64,000 nucleotides of DNA from Atopobiaceae bacterium (GCA_017513965.1 JAFWMI010000070.1:31568-95567), one strand, 5' to 3'; positions 35,340 through 44,077 are shown, counted from the first letter of the stretch. A program made the numbers and translations. The notes: a model not told the origin generated them from the sequence alone.

Positions 35340-36500
35340 ATGACAAGACAGGCAATGTATCTGCGCATGATTACGGCGTCGTTGGCTCGGCGGAAGTCAC
35401 GCATGCTGGTAGCGCTGCTCGCGGTCGTGGTGGGTGCCACGGTTTTGAGCGGCCTCGTGACCATCTATTACGACATTCCGCGCCAAATGGGCATGGAGAT
35501 GCGCAGCTATGGCGCGAATATGATTCTGGTGCCGAGCGATGCGACGGCCGGGGGCATGACGCAAGAAAACATTGACGAGGCGCTCGAGCACGTTGGCGAC
35601 GACGAGCTCGTGGCCGTCTCCACGTACCACTATGAGAACTGCACCATCAATGCCAGTCCCATGGTGATTGCCGGCGCGGACCTCGAGGCGACCCGCGCCA
35701 CGAGCCCCTATTGGTATGTGACGGGCGCATGGCCCAGCAAGCCGCATGAGGTGCTGGTGGGCTTGGAAGAAGCCGAGTTCTTCAGCCTGGAGGAGGGGGA
35801 CAAGGTCACGATTACCTATACGCTTGAGTCGAGCGAGGACGGGCGCGATGCGCTCAAGGAGAACAGCATCGAGTTTACCGTTACCGGCCTGCTCGACACA
35901 GGTGGCTCGGAGGAAGGGTACTTCTTCATCTCCAACGAGGACATGGCGGAGCTGACCAAGGCCAAGCCCACCTTCAACGTGGCGGAGCTGTCTGTTCAGG
36001 CAAGCGCGGACCGGCTTTCTCAGATATCGGACGACATCGCCCGGGCGGTGCCCAGCGTTACGCCCCAACTGGTAAAGCGTCTCACCACGAGCGAGGCGAC
36101 GGTGCTCACCAAGCTTCAGGCCTTGGTTCTGCTGGTCACCATCGTGGTGCTGGCGCTCACCATGATCTGCGTGGCAACCACGATGACCGCGGTCGTGACC
36201 GAGCGACGCAAGGAGATTGGCCTGCGCAAGGCGCTTGGCGCCTCCGACCGCTCCATCACCCTCGAGTTTATGGGCGAGGGCTTGTTGCAAGGCGGCGTGG
36301 GCGGCCTGATTGGCTCCGGCCTGGGCTTCGCCTTTGCCCAGCTGGTGAGTACGACGGTGTTTAATAGCTCGATTACGTTTAGGCCGCTGCTCATACCCGT
36401 AACGGTACTTGCGGCATTGCTTGTTACGGGACTTGCCTGTGTAGCGCCGGTACGGAATGCCACGAAGGTCGATCCGGCCCTCGTCCTGAAGGGGGAATAA
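35340..36500 (+). CDS. FtsX/MacB-like ABC permease, second
   Basis: A 386-residue partner of the preceding permease with the same plan: helix one LVALLAVVVGATVLSGLV, an external domain of about 200 residues, then helices around the conserved RRKEIGLRKALGASDRS coupling segment. The ATG at 35340 has AAAGGAGG upstream, so the 15-codon longer frame is not used. It ends three bases before the ATPase gene. The two permeases probably form a heterodimer. Confidence 0.9.
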   Translation: MTRQAMYLRMITASLARRKSRMLVALLAVVVGATVLSGLVTIYYDIPRQMGMEMRSYGANMILVPSDATAGGMTQENIDEALEHVGDDELVAVSTYHYENCTINASPMVIAGADLEATRATSPYWYVTGAWPSKPHEVLVGLEEAEFFSLEEGDKVTITYTLESSEDGRDALKENSIEFTVTGLLDTGGSEEGYFFISNEDMAELTKAKPTFNVAELSVQASADRLSQISDDIARAVPSVTPQLVKRLTTSEATVLTKLQALVLLVTIVVLALTMICVATTMTAVVTERRKEIGLRKALGASDRSITLEFMGEGLLQGGVGGLIGSGLGFAFAQLVSTTVFNSSITFRPLLIPVTVLAALLVTGLACVAPVRNATKVDPALVLKGE

Positions 36501-36503
36501 GCC

Positions 36504-37187
36504 ATGAGCCTATTGGAACTCAAGAACGTCTACAAGATCTACGGGGACCTGCATGCGCTCGACAACGTGAACATGAAGATCGACCAAGGCGAGTGGGTGG
36601 CCATCATGGGTCCCTCGGGCTCGGGCAAGTCCACCGCCATGAACATCATCGGCTGCATGGACAAGCCAACCTCGGGCGAGGTTTTGCTCGATGGCCAGAA
36701 TATCGCCAACCTGTCTCGTCGCGAGCTCACCGAGATACGACGAGACAAGATCGGCCTCATCTTCCAGCAGTTCCATCTCATCAGCTATCTCACCGCCGTG
36801 GAAAACGTGATGGTCGCGCAGTATTATCACAGCCTGCCCGACGAGAAGGAGGCGCTCGAGGCGCTCGACCGCGTGGGTCTCTCCGATCGTGCCAAGCACC
36901 TGCCGAGCCAACTCTCGGGCGGCGAGCAGCAGCGCGTGTGCGTGGCGCGTGCGCTCATCAATCACCCCGAAATCATCCTTGCCGACGAGCCAACGGGCAA
37001 CCTCGACGAGCAAAACGAGCAGATAGTGCTGGACCTGTTCCGTCAACTCCATAAGGAGGGGACGACGCTCGTGGTGGTGACGCACGACGCGGAGGTGGGT
37101 GCCTCTGCCGAGCGCGTCATTACGCTTGAGTATGGCAAGGTGACGAACGACGACGGCGACATCAGCTTTGGAAAGGGCATGAAATGA
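36504..37187 (+). CDS. ABC transporter ATPase of the iron-locus FtsX pair
   Basis: A 227-residue MacB/LolD-type ATPase. Walker [10 protein letters not shown]-loop FQQFHL, signature LSGGEQQRV, Walker B IILADEPTGNLD and switch histidine VVTHD are all intact. It powers the two permeases encoded just upstream and overlaps the next gene, the FMN-binding lipoprotein, by four bases (ATGA), so their output is coupled. Confidence 0.95.
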   Translation: MSLLELKNVYKIYGDLHALDNVNMKIDQGEWVAIMGPSGSGKSTAMNIIGCMDKPTSGEVLLDGQNIANLSRRELTEIRRDKIGLIFQQFHLISYLTAVENVMVAQYYHSLPDEKEALEALDRVGLSDRAKHLPSQLSGGEQQRVCVARALINHPEIILADEPTGNLDEQNEQIVLDLFRQLHKEGTTLVVVTHDAEVGASAERVITLEYGKVTNDDGDISFGKGMK

Positions 37188-37645
37188 GAAGGGGAATGCG
37201 CGTGATGGCCTGCGCGGCCGCCTCGGTTGCGCTTGCGGCAACGCTGGGGCTTGTTGGCTGCGGTGGCGGCGAGGCCCACTACAAGGACGGCACCTATACG
37301 GGCCAGTCCTCGGTATGGGAAGACGAGGACGGCGGCAACGGCAATGGCTATGGCGTCGCGAAAATTACCATCAAAGACGGCGCCATCGTCGACTGCGAAT
37401 TCAACACCTACGAGCCCGACGGGACCCTCAAGGAGGGCAAGGAATACGGTATGGTGAATGGCAAGGTGGGCAACCAGGACTATTACAACAAGGCGCAAAA
37501 GGCGCTTGCCGCCAATCCCATGTACGCGCAGGCCCTTGTGGATAATGGCGCGCTTGAGCTTGTGGACCAGGTGAGTGGTGCTACCATTAGTTTTGGCGAG
37601 TTCCAAGAGGCAGTGCAAAACGCGCTCGACCAAGCGCGGGGATAA
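37184..37645 (+). CDS. FMN-binding-domain lipoprotein
   Basis: A 153-residue lipoprotein (signal ending TLGLVGC) with one FMN-binding domain as in RnfG/NqrC. The flavinylation motif is visible at the C-terminus: LVDQVSGATISFGEF, in which the threonine of SGAT would carry covalent FMN placed by ApbE. The start overlaps the ABC ATPase stop. A flavin carrier outside the membrane in an iron locus suggests electron delivery to ferric iron or to the fumarate-reductase-like complex encoded next. The PplA protein of Listeria is a known analogue, from memory. Confidence 0.9.
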   Translation: MRRGMRVMACAAASVALAATLGLVGCGGGEAHYKDGTYTGQSSVWEDEDGGNGNGYGVAKITIKDGAIVDCEFNTYEPDGTLKEGKEYGMVNGKVGNQDYYNKAQKALAANPMYAQALVDNGALELVDQVSGATISFGEFQEAVQNALDQARG

Positions 37646-37678
37646 GGGCTTTGCCTACGTGCTGAGGGGTGTGATCAT

Positions 37679-38170
37679 GTGCGGGTAGCGGGTCACATAG
37701 GTACCGTTGTTGCACTGCTGCTCGCGTTCTTTGCAGTGCCCGCCTGGCTGGGAGGCGTAAACGTCGCGGCGCTTGCGGCGGGCGGTACCGATTTGGTGAG
37801 TTCGGCCACCGTCATTCAAGAGGCGCCCTCTGGCACGTTTACCATCTTCGTGAACCGCGACTACCATACCGACGAGTCGGTGCTGGCGCTGTGGCGGGAC
37901 TTTCTTGCCGGCAGGGACGTGCCCCTCATCATGGAAGACGTGAGCTGCGTGGCGGTTGAGGGCGATGCCGCAGGCATTGACATGGCCAACAGCCTCGCGT
38001 CTCGCCTGCCCGCGAACCAGATGAAGGTGCGCGTGGAGAACGGCGTGCTCGCCTTGAGCAAGGCGGAGGCGGGACGCTTTGACATGCTCGTGATGTCTGA
38101 TGAGGCGGCGGCTCGCTTTGACGCACAGGCGCTTGATCGCATGTCCAACGTGGAGGTGGTGCGCAGATGA
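37679..38170 (+). CDS. membrane-anchored protein of unknown function
   Basis: A 163-residue protein that I do not recognise. It has one N-terminal hydrophobic helix (VVALLLAFFAVPAWLGG, about 9-25), which may be a signal anchor, and a small alpha/beta-like external domain (FTIFVNRDYHTDESVLALW, FDMLVMSDEAAARFD). The GTG at 37679 has GAGGGG upstream. The stop overlaps the start of the cytochrome-b-like gene (ATGA), so it is made together with the fumarate-reductase-like complex. It could be an accessory or assembly subunit, or a substrate-binding partner on the outside. Confidence 0.72.
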   Translation: MRVAGHIGTVVALLLAFFAVPAWLGGVNVAALAAGGTDLVSSATVIQEAPSGTFTIFVNRDYHTDESVLALWRDFLAGRDVPLIMEDVSCVAVEGDAAGIDMANSLASRLPANQMKVRVENGVLALSKAEAGRFDMLVMSDEAAARFDAQALDRMSNVEVVRR

Positions 38171-38724
38171 AGCACCTCGCGCGTCTGCGCATGACGAACG
38201 CCGTGCTGGCTGCGGCGATGATCGTGCTGTTTGCGATGCATGGCGTGGGGAACTCGTTCGAGCTCTTTGGCGTTGGCATGCCAACTTCCAAAATGCTGGC
38301 TCGGGCAGTTGCGACGCTTGCGGTCGTGCACGCCGTGCTGGGCGTGGTACTCACGCTCGCCACGGTACGGGCCCAGCGCAAGGCCGGCGTCTCGTATGTA
38401 CGCCTCAACAAGCGGTTCTGGGCGATTCGCCTGAGCGGGTTGGCGCTTGCCGTGTTCGTCGTGTTCCACATGATGACGTTTTTGCAGGTGGGAGGCGGCG
38501 CATATCGCCTGCGGGAGTTTGGTGGGTTTGAGCTGGCAACCAACTTGGGACTCGTGCTCTGCATGGCGGTGCACGTGCTGTGCAGTGCCCGTCCGCTGGC
38601 GATCTCGCTTGGGATCAACGCCCCTCGCTCACGAGCTGCGGACCTGGTCTTTGCGCTCTCGCTGGTGCTGCTGGTTACGGCAGCTGCATTCGTGGTTTAC
38701 TACCTGCGATGGGACGTGATATAG
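38167..38724 (+). CDS. fumarate reductase-like cytochrome b subunit
   Basis: A 185-residue protein with five membrane helices. Four helices carry a histidine that could ligate haem: FAMHGVG, AVVHAVLG, VVFHMMTF and MAVHVLC. This fits a dihaem FrdC/SdhC-type anchor that passes electrons between quinol and the iron-sulfur subunit. It is followed without a gap by the flavoprotein gene. The family resemblance is weak in primary sequence and rests on topology, histidines and gene order. Confidence 0.8.
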   Translation: MKHLARLRMTNAVLAAAMIVLFAMHGVGNSFELFGVGMPTSKMLARAVATLAVVHAVLGVVLTLATVRAQRKAGVSYVRLNKRFWAIRLSGLALAVFVVFHMMTFLQVGGGAYRLREFGGFELATNLGLVLCMAVHVLCSARPLAISLGINAPRSRAADLVFALSLVLLVTAAAFVVYYLRWDVI

Positions 38725-40293
38725 ATGGTGCGCGTCAACATTGTGGGAGCGGGGCTGGCGGGGCTTTCAGCGGCGATTACCCTCGCCGAGCAGGGGGTTG
38801 CGTGTCGGCTGATCTCGGCGCAGGCGTCCGAACGTGCCCAATCGGTGCTTGCCGAAGGAGGCATAAACGCAGCGCTCAACCTTATGGGCGAGCACGACTC
38901 CGTAGAGGAGCACTATGCGGACACCATGCGCGGCGGCGTGTGGCTTGCCGACCCCAACGCGGTGTGGGGCTTGGTTAACGACGCACCCGCCATCGTTCGG
39001 CGCCTTGCCTCGTTGGGCGTGCCGTTTCAACGCGAACACGGTGCCATGATCCAGCGGAACTTTGGCGGACAAAAGAAGAAGCGCACGGCTTATGCCAAGA
39101 GCAGTACGGGCAAAGTCCTCGTAAGCGCGTTGGTGGATGCCGTGCGTGGTTACGAGGCGCGCGGTTTGGTGGAACGGTCGCCACATCACGAGCTTGTGTG
39201 GCTGGATGTGGCACAAGACGCCTTGCGTGGCGTGTGGGTCTGGGACACGTTTGCGGGCGCAGCGGAGTATTGCCCCGGAGTGACGATTCTGGCATGCGGC
39301 GGCATGGGCGGTCTTTTTGGCGGCCTCACGACGGGAACGACGACCAACACCGGCGATGTGGCGGCGCTTGCGCTTGTCGCGGGCGTGGAGTTGGCAAATC
39401 TGGAGTTCCTCCAGTATCATCCCACGACCGTGCCCATTACGGGCAAGCGCATGTTGGTTACCGAAGCCGCGCGCGGGGAGGGCGGTCGGCTCTTCGCGCT
39501 GCGCGCTGGCCGTCCTTGGTATTTTATGGAGGAACGGTATCCGGAGCTGGGCAACCTCATGCCACGCGATGTGGTTTCGCGAGAAGAGTGGGCCGTGCTC
39601 AACGATCCCGCATGCGGCAATCAGGTCTATTTGGACATGCGGGGTCTGTCAAAGGGCATTTGGCGGGAGCGGCTCTCGGATTTGCGCGACGAGATTCGCG
39701 ATTATCTGAACATTGACCCCGCGCGTGAACCCGTGCCGGTCGAACCGGGGATTCACTATTGCATGGGTGGCATTTTGGTGGACGAGTGGCATCGCACGAA
39801 CGTGGCCGGACTCTTGGCGGCTGGCGAGTGCGCCTGTGCGTATCATGGGGCAAATCGGTTGGGTGGCAACTCCTTGCTGGGGGCCATTCGTGGTGGCATG
39901 GTTGCGGCGCGCAGCGCGTTGGAGGAGCCTGCGATATCCGCCGACGAGAGTGCCCTCAGGGAACCGACGGTGTGGGTGACGGACAACGCGGTCGAGCATG
40001 CCATGCGCGAGGCGTTGGTGGGATGCATGGGCATTGTCCGCGACGGCGCGACGCTCGAACGGGGCCTTCGCAGGCTCGAGACCTTGCCGAAGACCAGTCG
40101 CGTGCTGCTTGCGCGTTCGGTCGTCTCCTGTGCGCTTGCCCGCAACGAAAGCCGTGGCGCTCACCAGCGGTCGGACTATCCCCAAACAGACGACGCGTAT
40201 CGGCGCACCACGGTGGCTACGTGCCGTGGTGGCAGCATCGAGGTGTCATTCAAGGAGCTGCCCGAACCTCGCGAGGGGGTGCCGAGGCCATGA
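38725..40293 (+). CDS. frdA: fumarate reductase/succinate dehydrogenase flavoprotein subunit
   Basis: A 522-residue FAD protein. The dinucleotide fold is VNIVGAGLAGLSAAI. Active-site residues of the family are present: QYHPTT, TEAARGEGG, the proton-shuttle arginine in NLMPRDVVSR, HYCMGGI and ANRLGGNSLL. At the site where FrdA/SdhA carry FAD on a histidine (RSHTVAAEGG type), this protein reads RAQSVLAEGG, so the covalent histidine is replaced by glutamine. Flavin is then probably non-covalent. It is coupled to the iron-sulfur subunit by an ATGA overlap. It may reduce fumarate or a related enoate; aspartate-oxidase activity is less likely given the subunit context. Confidence 0.9.
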   Translation: MVRVNIVGAGLAGLSAAITLAEQGVACRLISAQASERAQSVLAEGGINAALNLMGEHDSVEEHYADTMRGGVWLADPNAVWGLVNDAPAIVRRLASLGVPFQREHGAMIQRNFGGQKKKRTAYAKSSTGKVLVSALVDAVRGYEARGLVERSPHHELVWLDVAQDALRGVWVWDTFAGAAEYCPGVTILACGGMGGLFGGLTTGTTTNTGDVAALALVAGVELANLEFLQYHPTTVPITGKRMLVTEAARGEGGRLFALRAGRPWYFMEERYPELGNLMPRDVVSREEWAVLNDPACGNQVYLDMRGLSKGIWRERLSDLRDEIRDYLNIDPAREPVPVEPGIHYCMGGILVDEWHRTNVAGLLAAGECACAYHGANRLGGNSLLGAIRGGMVAARSALEEPAISADESALREPTVWVTDNAVEHAMREALVGCMGIVRDGATLERGLRRLETLPKTSRVLLARSVVSCALARNESRGAHQRSDYPQTDDAYRRTTVATCRGGSIEVSFKELPEPREGVPRP

Positions 40294-40994
40294 GGAAGCA
40301 GATGCGCATTTTGCGCCGGAGGTCGACGGAGCAGGAGCCGTACTGGCAGACGTTTCTATTCGAGACGGCCGACGAAGAGGCGACTGTTGCCACTGCGCTA
40401 CGCGAGCTCAATGAGCGGGAGACGCTGCTCGACGTGGCGGGCAATGTCGCCGAGGCCATTCGTTGGGAGAACAGCTGCCTGCAGAAGAAGTGTGGCGCGT
40501 GCGCCATGGTGATTAACGGCATGCCCAAGCTCGCCTGCGCGACACGGCTGGCCGAGCTCAAGCGCGAGGTGGTGAGCTTGGAGCCGCTGCGCAAGTTCCC
40601 CGTGGTGGCGGACTTGTTGGTAGACCGCGGCGTGCTCATGCAAAACCTCAAAGACGCGCAAGCGTGGCTGGAGCACGACGCGGTGCTCGAGGATCGTCGC
40701 TGGTCCATGGCTTACGAGGCTTCGCGTTGCCTGCAATGCGGGCTTTGCCTCGAGGCGTGCCCAAACTTTTGCGCGGAGGGTCCGTTCGGTGGCATGGCCG
40801 CCATGGTGCCGATGGCGCGTCTTTTGTCTCAGGCTCCTGGCGAGCAGCGGGCGCAACTTGCGACATCCTATCGCGACGTTGTGTTTGGGGGATGCGGAAA
40901 GTCCCTTGCATGCCGAGCGGTGTGTCCCGCAGGCATCGACATCGACGGACTGTTGGCGCGCTCGAACGCCGCAGCCTTATGGCACAGATGGTAG
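40290..40994 (+). CDS. frdB: fumarate reductase-like iron-sulfur subunit
   Basis: A 234-residue protein with the FrdB/SdhB layout. The plant-type 2Fe-2S motif is SCLQKKCGACAMVING plus a later cysteine (KLAC). The bacterial ferredoxin part has CLQCGLCLEACPN and CGKSLACRAVCPAGID for the 4Fe-4S and 3Fe-4S centres. It passes electrons between the cytochrome-b-like anchor and the flavoprotein. The ATG at 40290 overlaps the frdA stop; an open frame reaching much further upstream inside frdA is ignored. Confidence 0.92.
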   Translation: MRKQMRILRRRSTEQEPYWQTFLFETADEEATVATALRELNERETLLDVAGNVAEAIRWENSCLQKKCGACAMVINGMPKLACATRLAELKREVVSLEPLRKFPVVADLLVDRGVLMQNLKDAQAWLEHDAVLEDRRWSMAYEASRCLQCGLCLEACPNFCAEGPFGGMAAMVPMARLLSQAPGEQRAQLATSYRDVVFGGCGKSLACRAVCPAGIDIDGLLARSNAAALWHRW

Positions 40995-41045
40995 GCGATT
41001 GGTGTACACTAGTAAGCCATGGCTAACTCGATGAAGGGAAGCTGC

Positions 41046-41462
41046 ATGCAAAACGATAAGGCCCAACCGCTGGTGGGCGTTGTTCTCACGGTTCTTTCGG
41101 TGCTCTTGCTGGCGGGCTTGCTCACCTTTGCGGGTCCCTGCGGCGTACATGACGGCGGTACGGTGAGTAGCTGCCACTGGGCGTCGCGGGCGTCGGTGGG
41201 CGTGGGCGTGGTGTTGGCGCTCATCTCGATAGTGCGCATCTTTGAACGGGACGAAGGCGAGCGCCGCGGACTCTCGCTTGCGGCGGCGTTGCTTGGCGTG
41301 CTCGTCGCCCTCATGCCCGGGGTGATCGTCGACCTGTGCATGATGCAGACCATGCGCTGCCATGTTGTCATGCGCCCGTTTGCCTTGGTAATCGGGGTGC
41401 TCATCGCCGTGGTCGGCGGCGCGGACCTCATTCGACGCCTGCTTGCCCTTGTCCATAGGTAG
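41046..41462 (+). CDS. DUF4418-family membrane protein
   Basis: A 138-residue protein with four membrane helices. The family pattern of conserved cysteines is visible: TFAGPCGVHD and SSCHWASRA between helices one and two, and DLCMMQTMRCHVVMRPF between three and four, on one membrane side. The ATG at 41046 has AAGGGA 7 bases upstream and is favoured over one nine codons earlier. It lies 7 bases before the next FtsX-like permease. DUF4418 has no known function; the cysteines and neighbours suggest a redox or metal role. Confidence 0.8.
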   Translation: MQNDKAQPLVGVVLTVLSVLLLAGLLTFAGPCGVHDGGTVSSCHWASRASVGVGVVLALISIVRIFERDEGERRGLSLAAALLGVLVALMPGVIVDLCMMQTMRCHVVMRPFALVIGVLIAVVGGADLIRRLLALVHR

Positions 41463-41469
41463 GCGCGTC

Positions 41470-42669
41470 GTGAACCTGAGACAGTATCCGCTCAACAGCC
41501 TGCGCAGGCACATGGGCAGAACGGTGGGGCTTGTCTGCTTGGTGGCGTTGCTCTCCACGGCCGTGTATGGCGGATCGTTGGTTATCGCGAGCCTGCGCAA
41601 CGGATTGGCAAGCCTGGAGGCGCGCATGGGTGCCGACATTATCGTGGCGCCCAAGTCTGCGGCATCCACCCACGACCTGGAGGCCATCTTGCTCGACGGC
41701 GTGCCGGGGTACTTCTATATGGACAAGGCCTTCGTGGACAAGGTTGCGGCGCGTGAGGGCGTGCAGAGCGTCTCGCCGCAGTATTATCTCGCCAGCATCA
41801 AGGCGGGCTGCTGCAGCATGCCGGTGCAGATTATTGGGTTTGACCCGCGCACCGACTTTACCATCCAGCCGTGGATTGACCACAGCTACGCACGCGAGCT
41901 TGGCACGCGTGACGTGGTGGTGGGTTGCAACATAACGGGCGCACCCGGCAGCAAGATCCTGTTCTATGGCGTGGAGTGCACGATCGTGGCCAAGCTCGAC
42001 GAGACGGGCACGGCGCTCGACAACGCCGCGTACTGCAACGTGGACACCATCAAAGAGCTCATCCGGGGCTCGAAGGATCAGGGCGTGGCCGTGCTGGACG
42101 ACAAGGATCCCGAGCAGATCGTCTCGACCATCCAAGTGAGGGTGGCGGAGGGCCATAGCATCTCGAGCGTGGTGGACGACATCAACCTTTACGTGCGTGG
42201 TGCGACTGCCGTTCGATCCAAGGCGATGACTTCGGGGGTTGCCGACAGCATGGCGGGCGTCTCGAGGGTGATCGGCCTGTTGGTCGTGGCGGTCTGGCTG
42301 CTTGCGGCCGCCGTGTTGGCCGTAGCCTTTTGGGTGCTTGGCCGTCAGAGAACCAAGGAGTTCGCCGTGCTGCGCGTCTTGGGCGCACGTGCGTCGTCCT
42401 TGTCGGGGATTCTGGTTACCGAGAGCCTGATGGTGAGCTGTGCGGGCGCGGTATTGGGCATACTGCTTGCCGCTTTGGTTACGGTGGCGTTTTCCAACGC
42501 GCTGGAAGAGGCGCTTGGCTTGCCGTTCTTGTTGCCGGATGCGGGAACGCTCGCGATGATGGCTGGGGCAACCGTGCTCGTTTCGCTGGCCGCGGGCATG
42601 ATTTCGTCGGCGTTTGCCGCGCGTAGGATCGCGAAGGTCGACGTGAGCCAGATACTGAGAGACGAGTGA
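41470..42669 (+). CDS. FtsX-like ABC permease, third
   Basis: A 399-residue permease with the FtsX/MacB plan: first helix LVCLVALLSTAVYGGSLV, external domain of about 200 residues with a paired cysteine (KAGCCSMP), and three terminal helices around RTKEFAVLRVLGARASS. Start is GTG at 41470 with AGGTAGG upstream. Together with DUF4418 upstream and the ATPase 4 bases downstream it forms a second, homodimer-type transporter in the same gene run. Confidence 0.88.
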   Translation: MNLRQYPLNSLRRHMGRTVGLVCLVALLSTAVYGGSLVIASLRNGLASLEARMGADIIVAPKSAASTHDLEAILLDGVPGYFYMDKAFVDKVAAREGVQSVSPQYYLASIKAGCCSMPVQIIGFDPRTDFTIQPWIDHSYARELGTRDVVVGCNITGAPGSKILFYGVECTIVAKLDETGTALDNAAYCNVDTIKELIRGSKDQGVAVLDDKDPEQIVSTIQVRVAEGHSISSVVDDINLYVRGATAVRSKAMTSGVADSMAGVSRVIGLLVVAVWLLAAAVLAVAFWVLGRQRTKEFAVLRVLGARASSLSGILVTESLMVSCAGAVLGILLAALVTVAFSNALEEALGLPFLLPDAGTLAMMAGATVLVSLAAGMISSAFAARRIAKVDVSQILRDE

Positions 42670-42673
42670 TGGT

Positions 42674-43354
42674 ATGAGCGACGATGCGATGCTTGTGGCG
42701 CAGGGCGTTCGCAAGCAGTACTTTCGCAAGGGCCGTGACGCGGCGCGATACTTCGATGCCGTGCGTAGCACGGACGTAACGCTCAGGCGGGGAGAGCTGC
42801 TTGAGCTGGTGGGAAGGTCGGGGAGTGGCAAGACCACGCTGCTGAGCATGCTCGCGGGACTGCTGACCCCTACGGATGGTACGGTGATGTTTGAGGGCAG
42901 AGACCTGTACGCCCTGGACGATGCGGAGTTGTCACGCGTGCGCAACGAGCACTTTGGCGTCGTGCCACAAGGGCAGACGCCGCTGGCGGACCTTACGGTG
43001 CTGCAAAACGTGTGCCTGCCGCACTGCCTGTATCGCGATCCCGGCGACGTGGAGTCACGTGCGCTCGGCCTGTTGGAATCCCTCGGCATCGCGGAATTGA
43101 GCGAATGCTATCCTGCGGAGCTGTCGGGTGGCGAGATGCGTCGCATGGCGATTGCGCGTGCGCTCGTGTGCGAGCCCGACGTCGTGTTTGCCGACGAGCC
43201 AACGGGCGACTTGGATGACGAGAACACGCGTGTGGTGCTGCAGGCGCTGCGGGACGTTGCGGATGCGGGGGCGGCGGTGCTGCTGGTGACGCACGAGCAG
43301 TCTGCCGCCTCGTATGCCGACCGCACCCTGCGCCTAAGCGCCTCCCAACGCTAG
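42674..43354 (+). CDS. ABC transporter ATPase paired with third FtsX permease
   Basis: A 226-residue MacB/LolD-like ATPase. Walker A is GRSGSGKTT, the Q-loop is VPQGQTP, the signature is the slightly divergent LSGGEMRRM, Walker B is VVFADEPTGDLD and the switch histidine is in VTHEQ. An insert of about ten basic residues lies before Walker A (RKGRDAARYFDAV). It is the last gene of the plus-strand redox/iron run; a long hairpin follows at once. Confidence 0.93.
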   Translation: MSDDAMLVAQGVRKQYFRKGRDAARYFDAVRSTDVTLRRGELLELVGRSGSGKTTLLSMLAGLLTPTDGTVMFEGRDLYALDDAELSRVRNEHFGVVPQGQTPLADLTVLQNVCLPHCLYRDPGDVESRALGLLESLGIAELSECYPAELSGGEMRRMAIARALVCEPDVVFADEPTGDLDDENTRVVLQALRDVADAGAAVLLVTHEQSAASYADRTLRLSASQR

Positions 43355-43392
43355 GGGGACTGTCCCCTTGCGGTTAAGGGGACAGTCCCCCT
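43353..43392. repeat. perfect 17-bp inverted repeat, GGGGACA-type, between convergent genes
   Basis: Arms 43353-43369 and 43376-43392 are perfect complements around GCGGTT. Each arm itself contains GGGGACtGTCCCC, a shorter palindrome. It probably terminates both the ABC ATPase gene and ccdA. It shares the GGGGACA core with the hairpins at 10862-10904 and 48734-48764. Confidence 0.85.
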
Positions 43393-43396
43393 GCGG

Positions 43397-44074
43397 TTAG
43401 GAGAGGAGCCGTAGGAACGAGCCCAAGAGGCCGGAGGCCATGAGCGCGCCAACCAGCACCAAGAGGATGCCGCTCGTTCGGTTGACCATGGCGTAATGGC
43501 TCTTTACCCACGCCAGTGCCGAGCCAAGCTGGTCGATGAGCAGCGCCGAGATAACAAACGGGATGCCAAGCCCCAGGGTGTAGCACAAGAGCAGCAGTAT
43601 GCCTACGAGGGCATTGGCAGAGGACGCCGCAAGGCTGAGCGCCGAAGCAAGGAACGTGCCCACGCACGGCGTCCAGGCAAGCGCGAACACCACGCCAAAC
43701 ACAAAGGCGCTCAAGGGATTTCGGGGCGCCTTCGTCCAACGTCCGGCGCCGCCCGTATCGAGCTGCGGGAGCGGCAACAGACCTAGGTATGCAAGTCCGA
43801 GCACCAGCACGAAAATGCCGCACAAAAGGTCGAGCAGCCGTTGGTGGCTCATAAGAAGCGTGCCAAGCACGCCGGCGAACGCGCCCATGGCAAGGAAGAC
43901 GAGTCCAAAGCCCAGCACAAAGCAGAGCGCACAGGCGAGCGTGCCGCGCATGGCGCCCTGCCCCTCCGCCTGGCTGCCGCCAGCAAAATAGGCGAGGTAG
44001 ACCGGCAGAAGCGGAAGGAGGCAAGGGGAGATGAAGGTTATGACGCCTTCCAAGAACGTGACGAGAAATGCCAT
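43397..44074 (-). CDS. ccdA: CcdA-type thiol-disulfide electron carrier
   Basis: A 225-residue protein of six membrane helices that moves electrons from cytoplasmic thioredoxin to outside thiol proteins. The two redox cysteines lie in the family motifs ISPCLLPLLPVY (near residue 18) and AWTPCVGTF (near residue 138). It starts three bases after the TlpA-like gene and its partner is obvious. No cytochrome c maturation genes are present, so the pair probably keeps other extracytoplasmic cysteine or metal proteins reduced, for example the DUF2318 or DUF4418 proteins. Confidence 0.92.
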   Translation of the reverse strand: MAFLVTFLEGVITFISPCLLPLLPVYLAYFAGGSQAEGQGAMRGTLACALCFVLGFGLVFLAMGAFAGVLGTLLMSHQRLLDLLCGIFVLVLGLAYLGLLPLPQLDTGGAGRWTKAPRNPLSAFVFGVVFALAWTPCVGTFLASALSLAASSANALVGILLLLCYTLGLGIPFVISALLIDQLGSALAWVKSHYAMVNRTSGILLVLVGALMASGLLGSFLRLLS

Positions 44075-44077
44075 GGC

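Noticed and set aside
39759..40289. N-terminal extension of the iron-sulfur subunit frame
   Set aside because: It lies inside frdA in another frame. The ATG at 40290 in an ATGA overlap and the family length fix the start.
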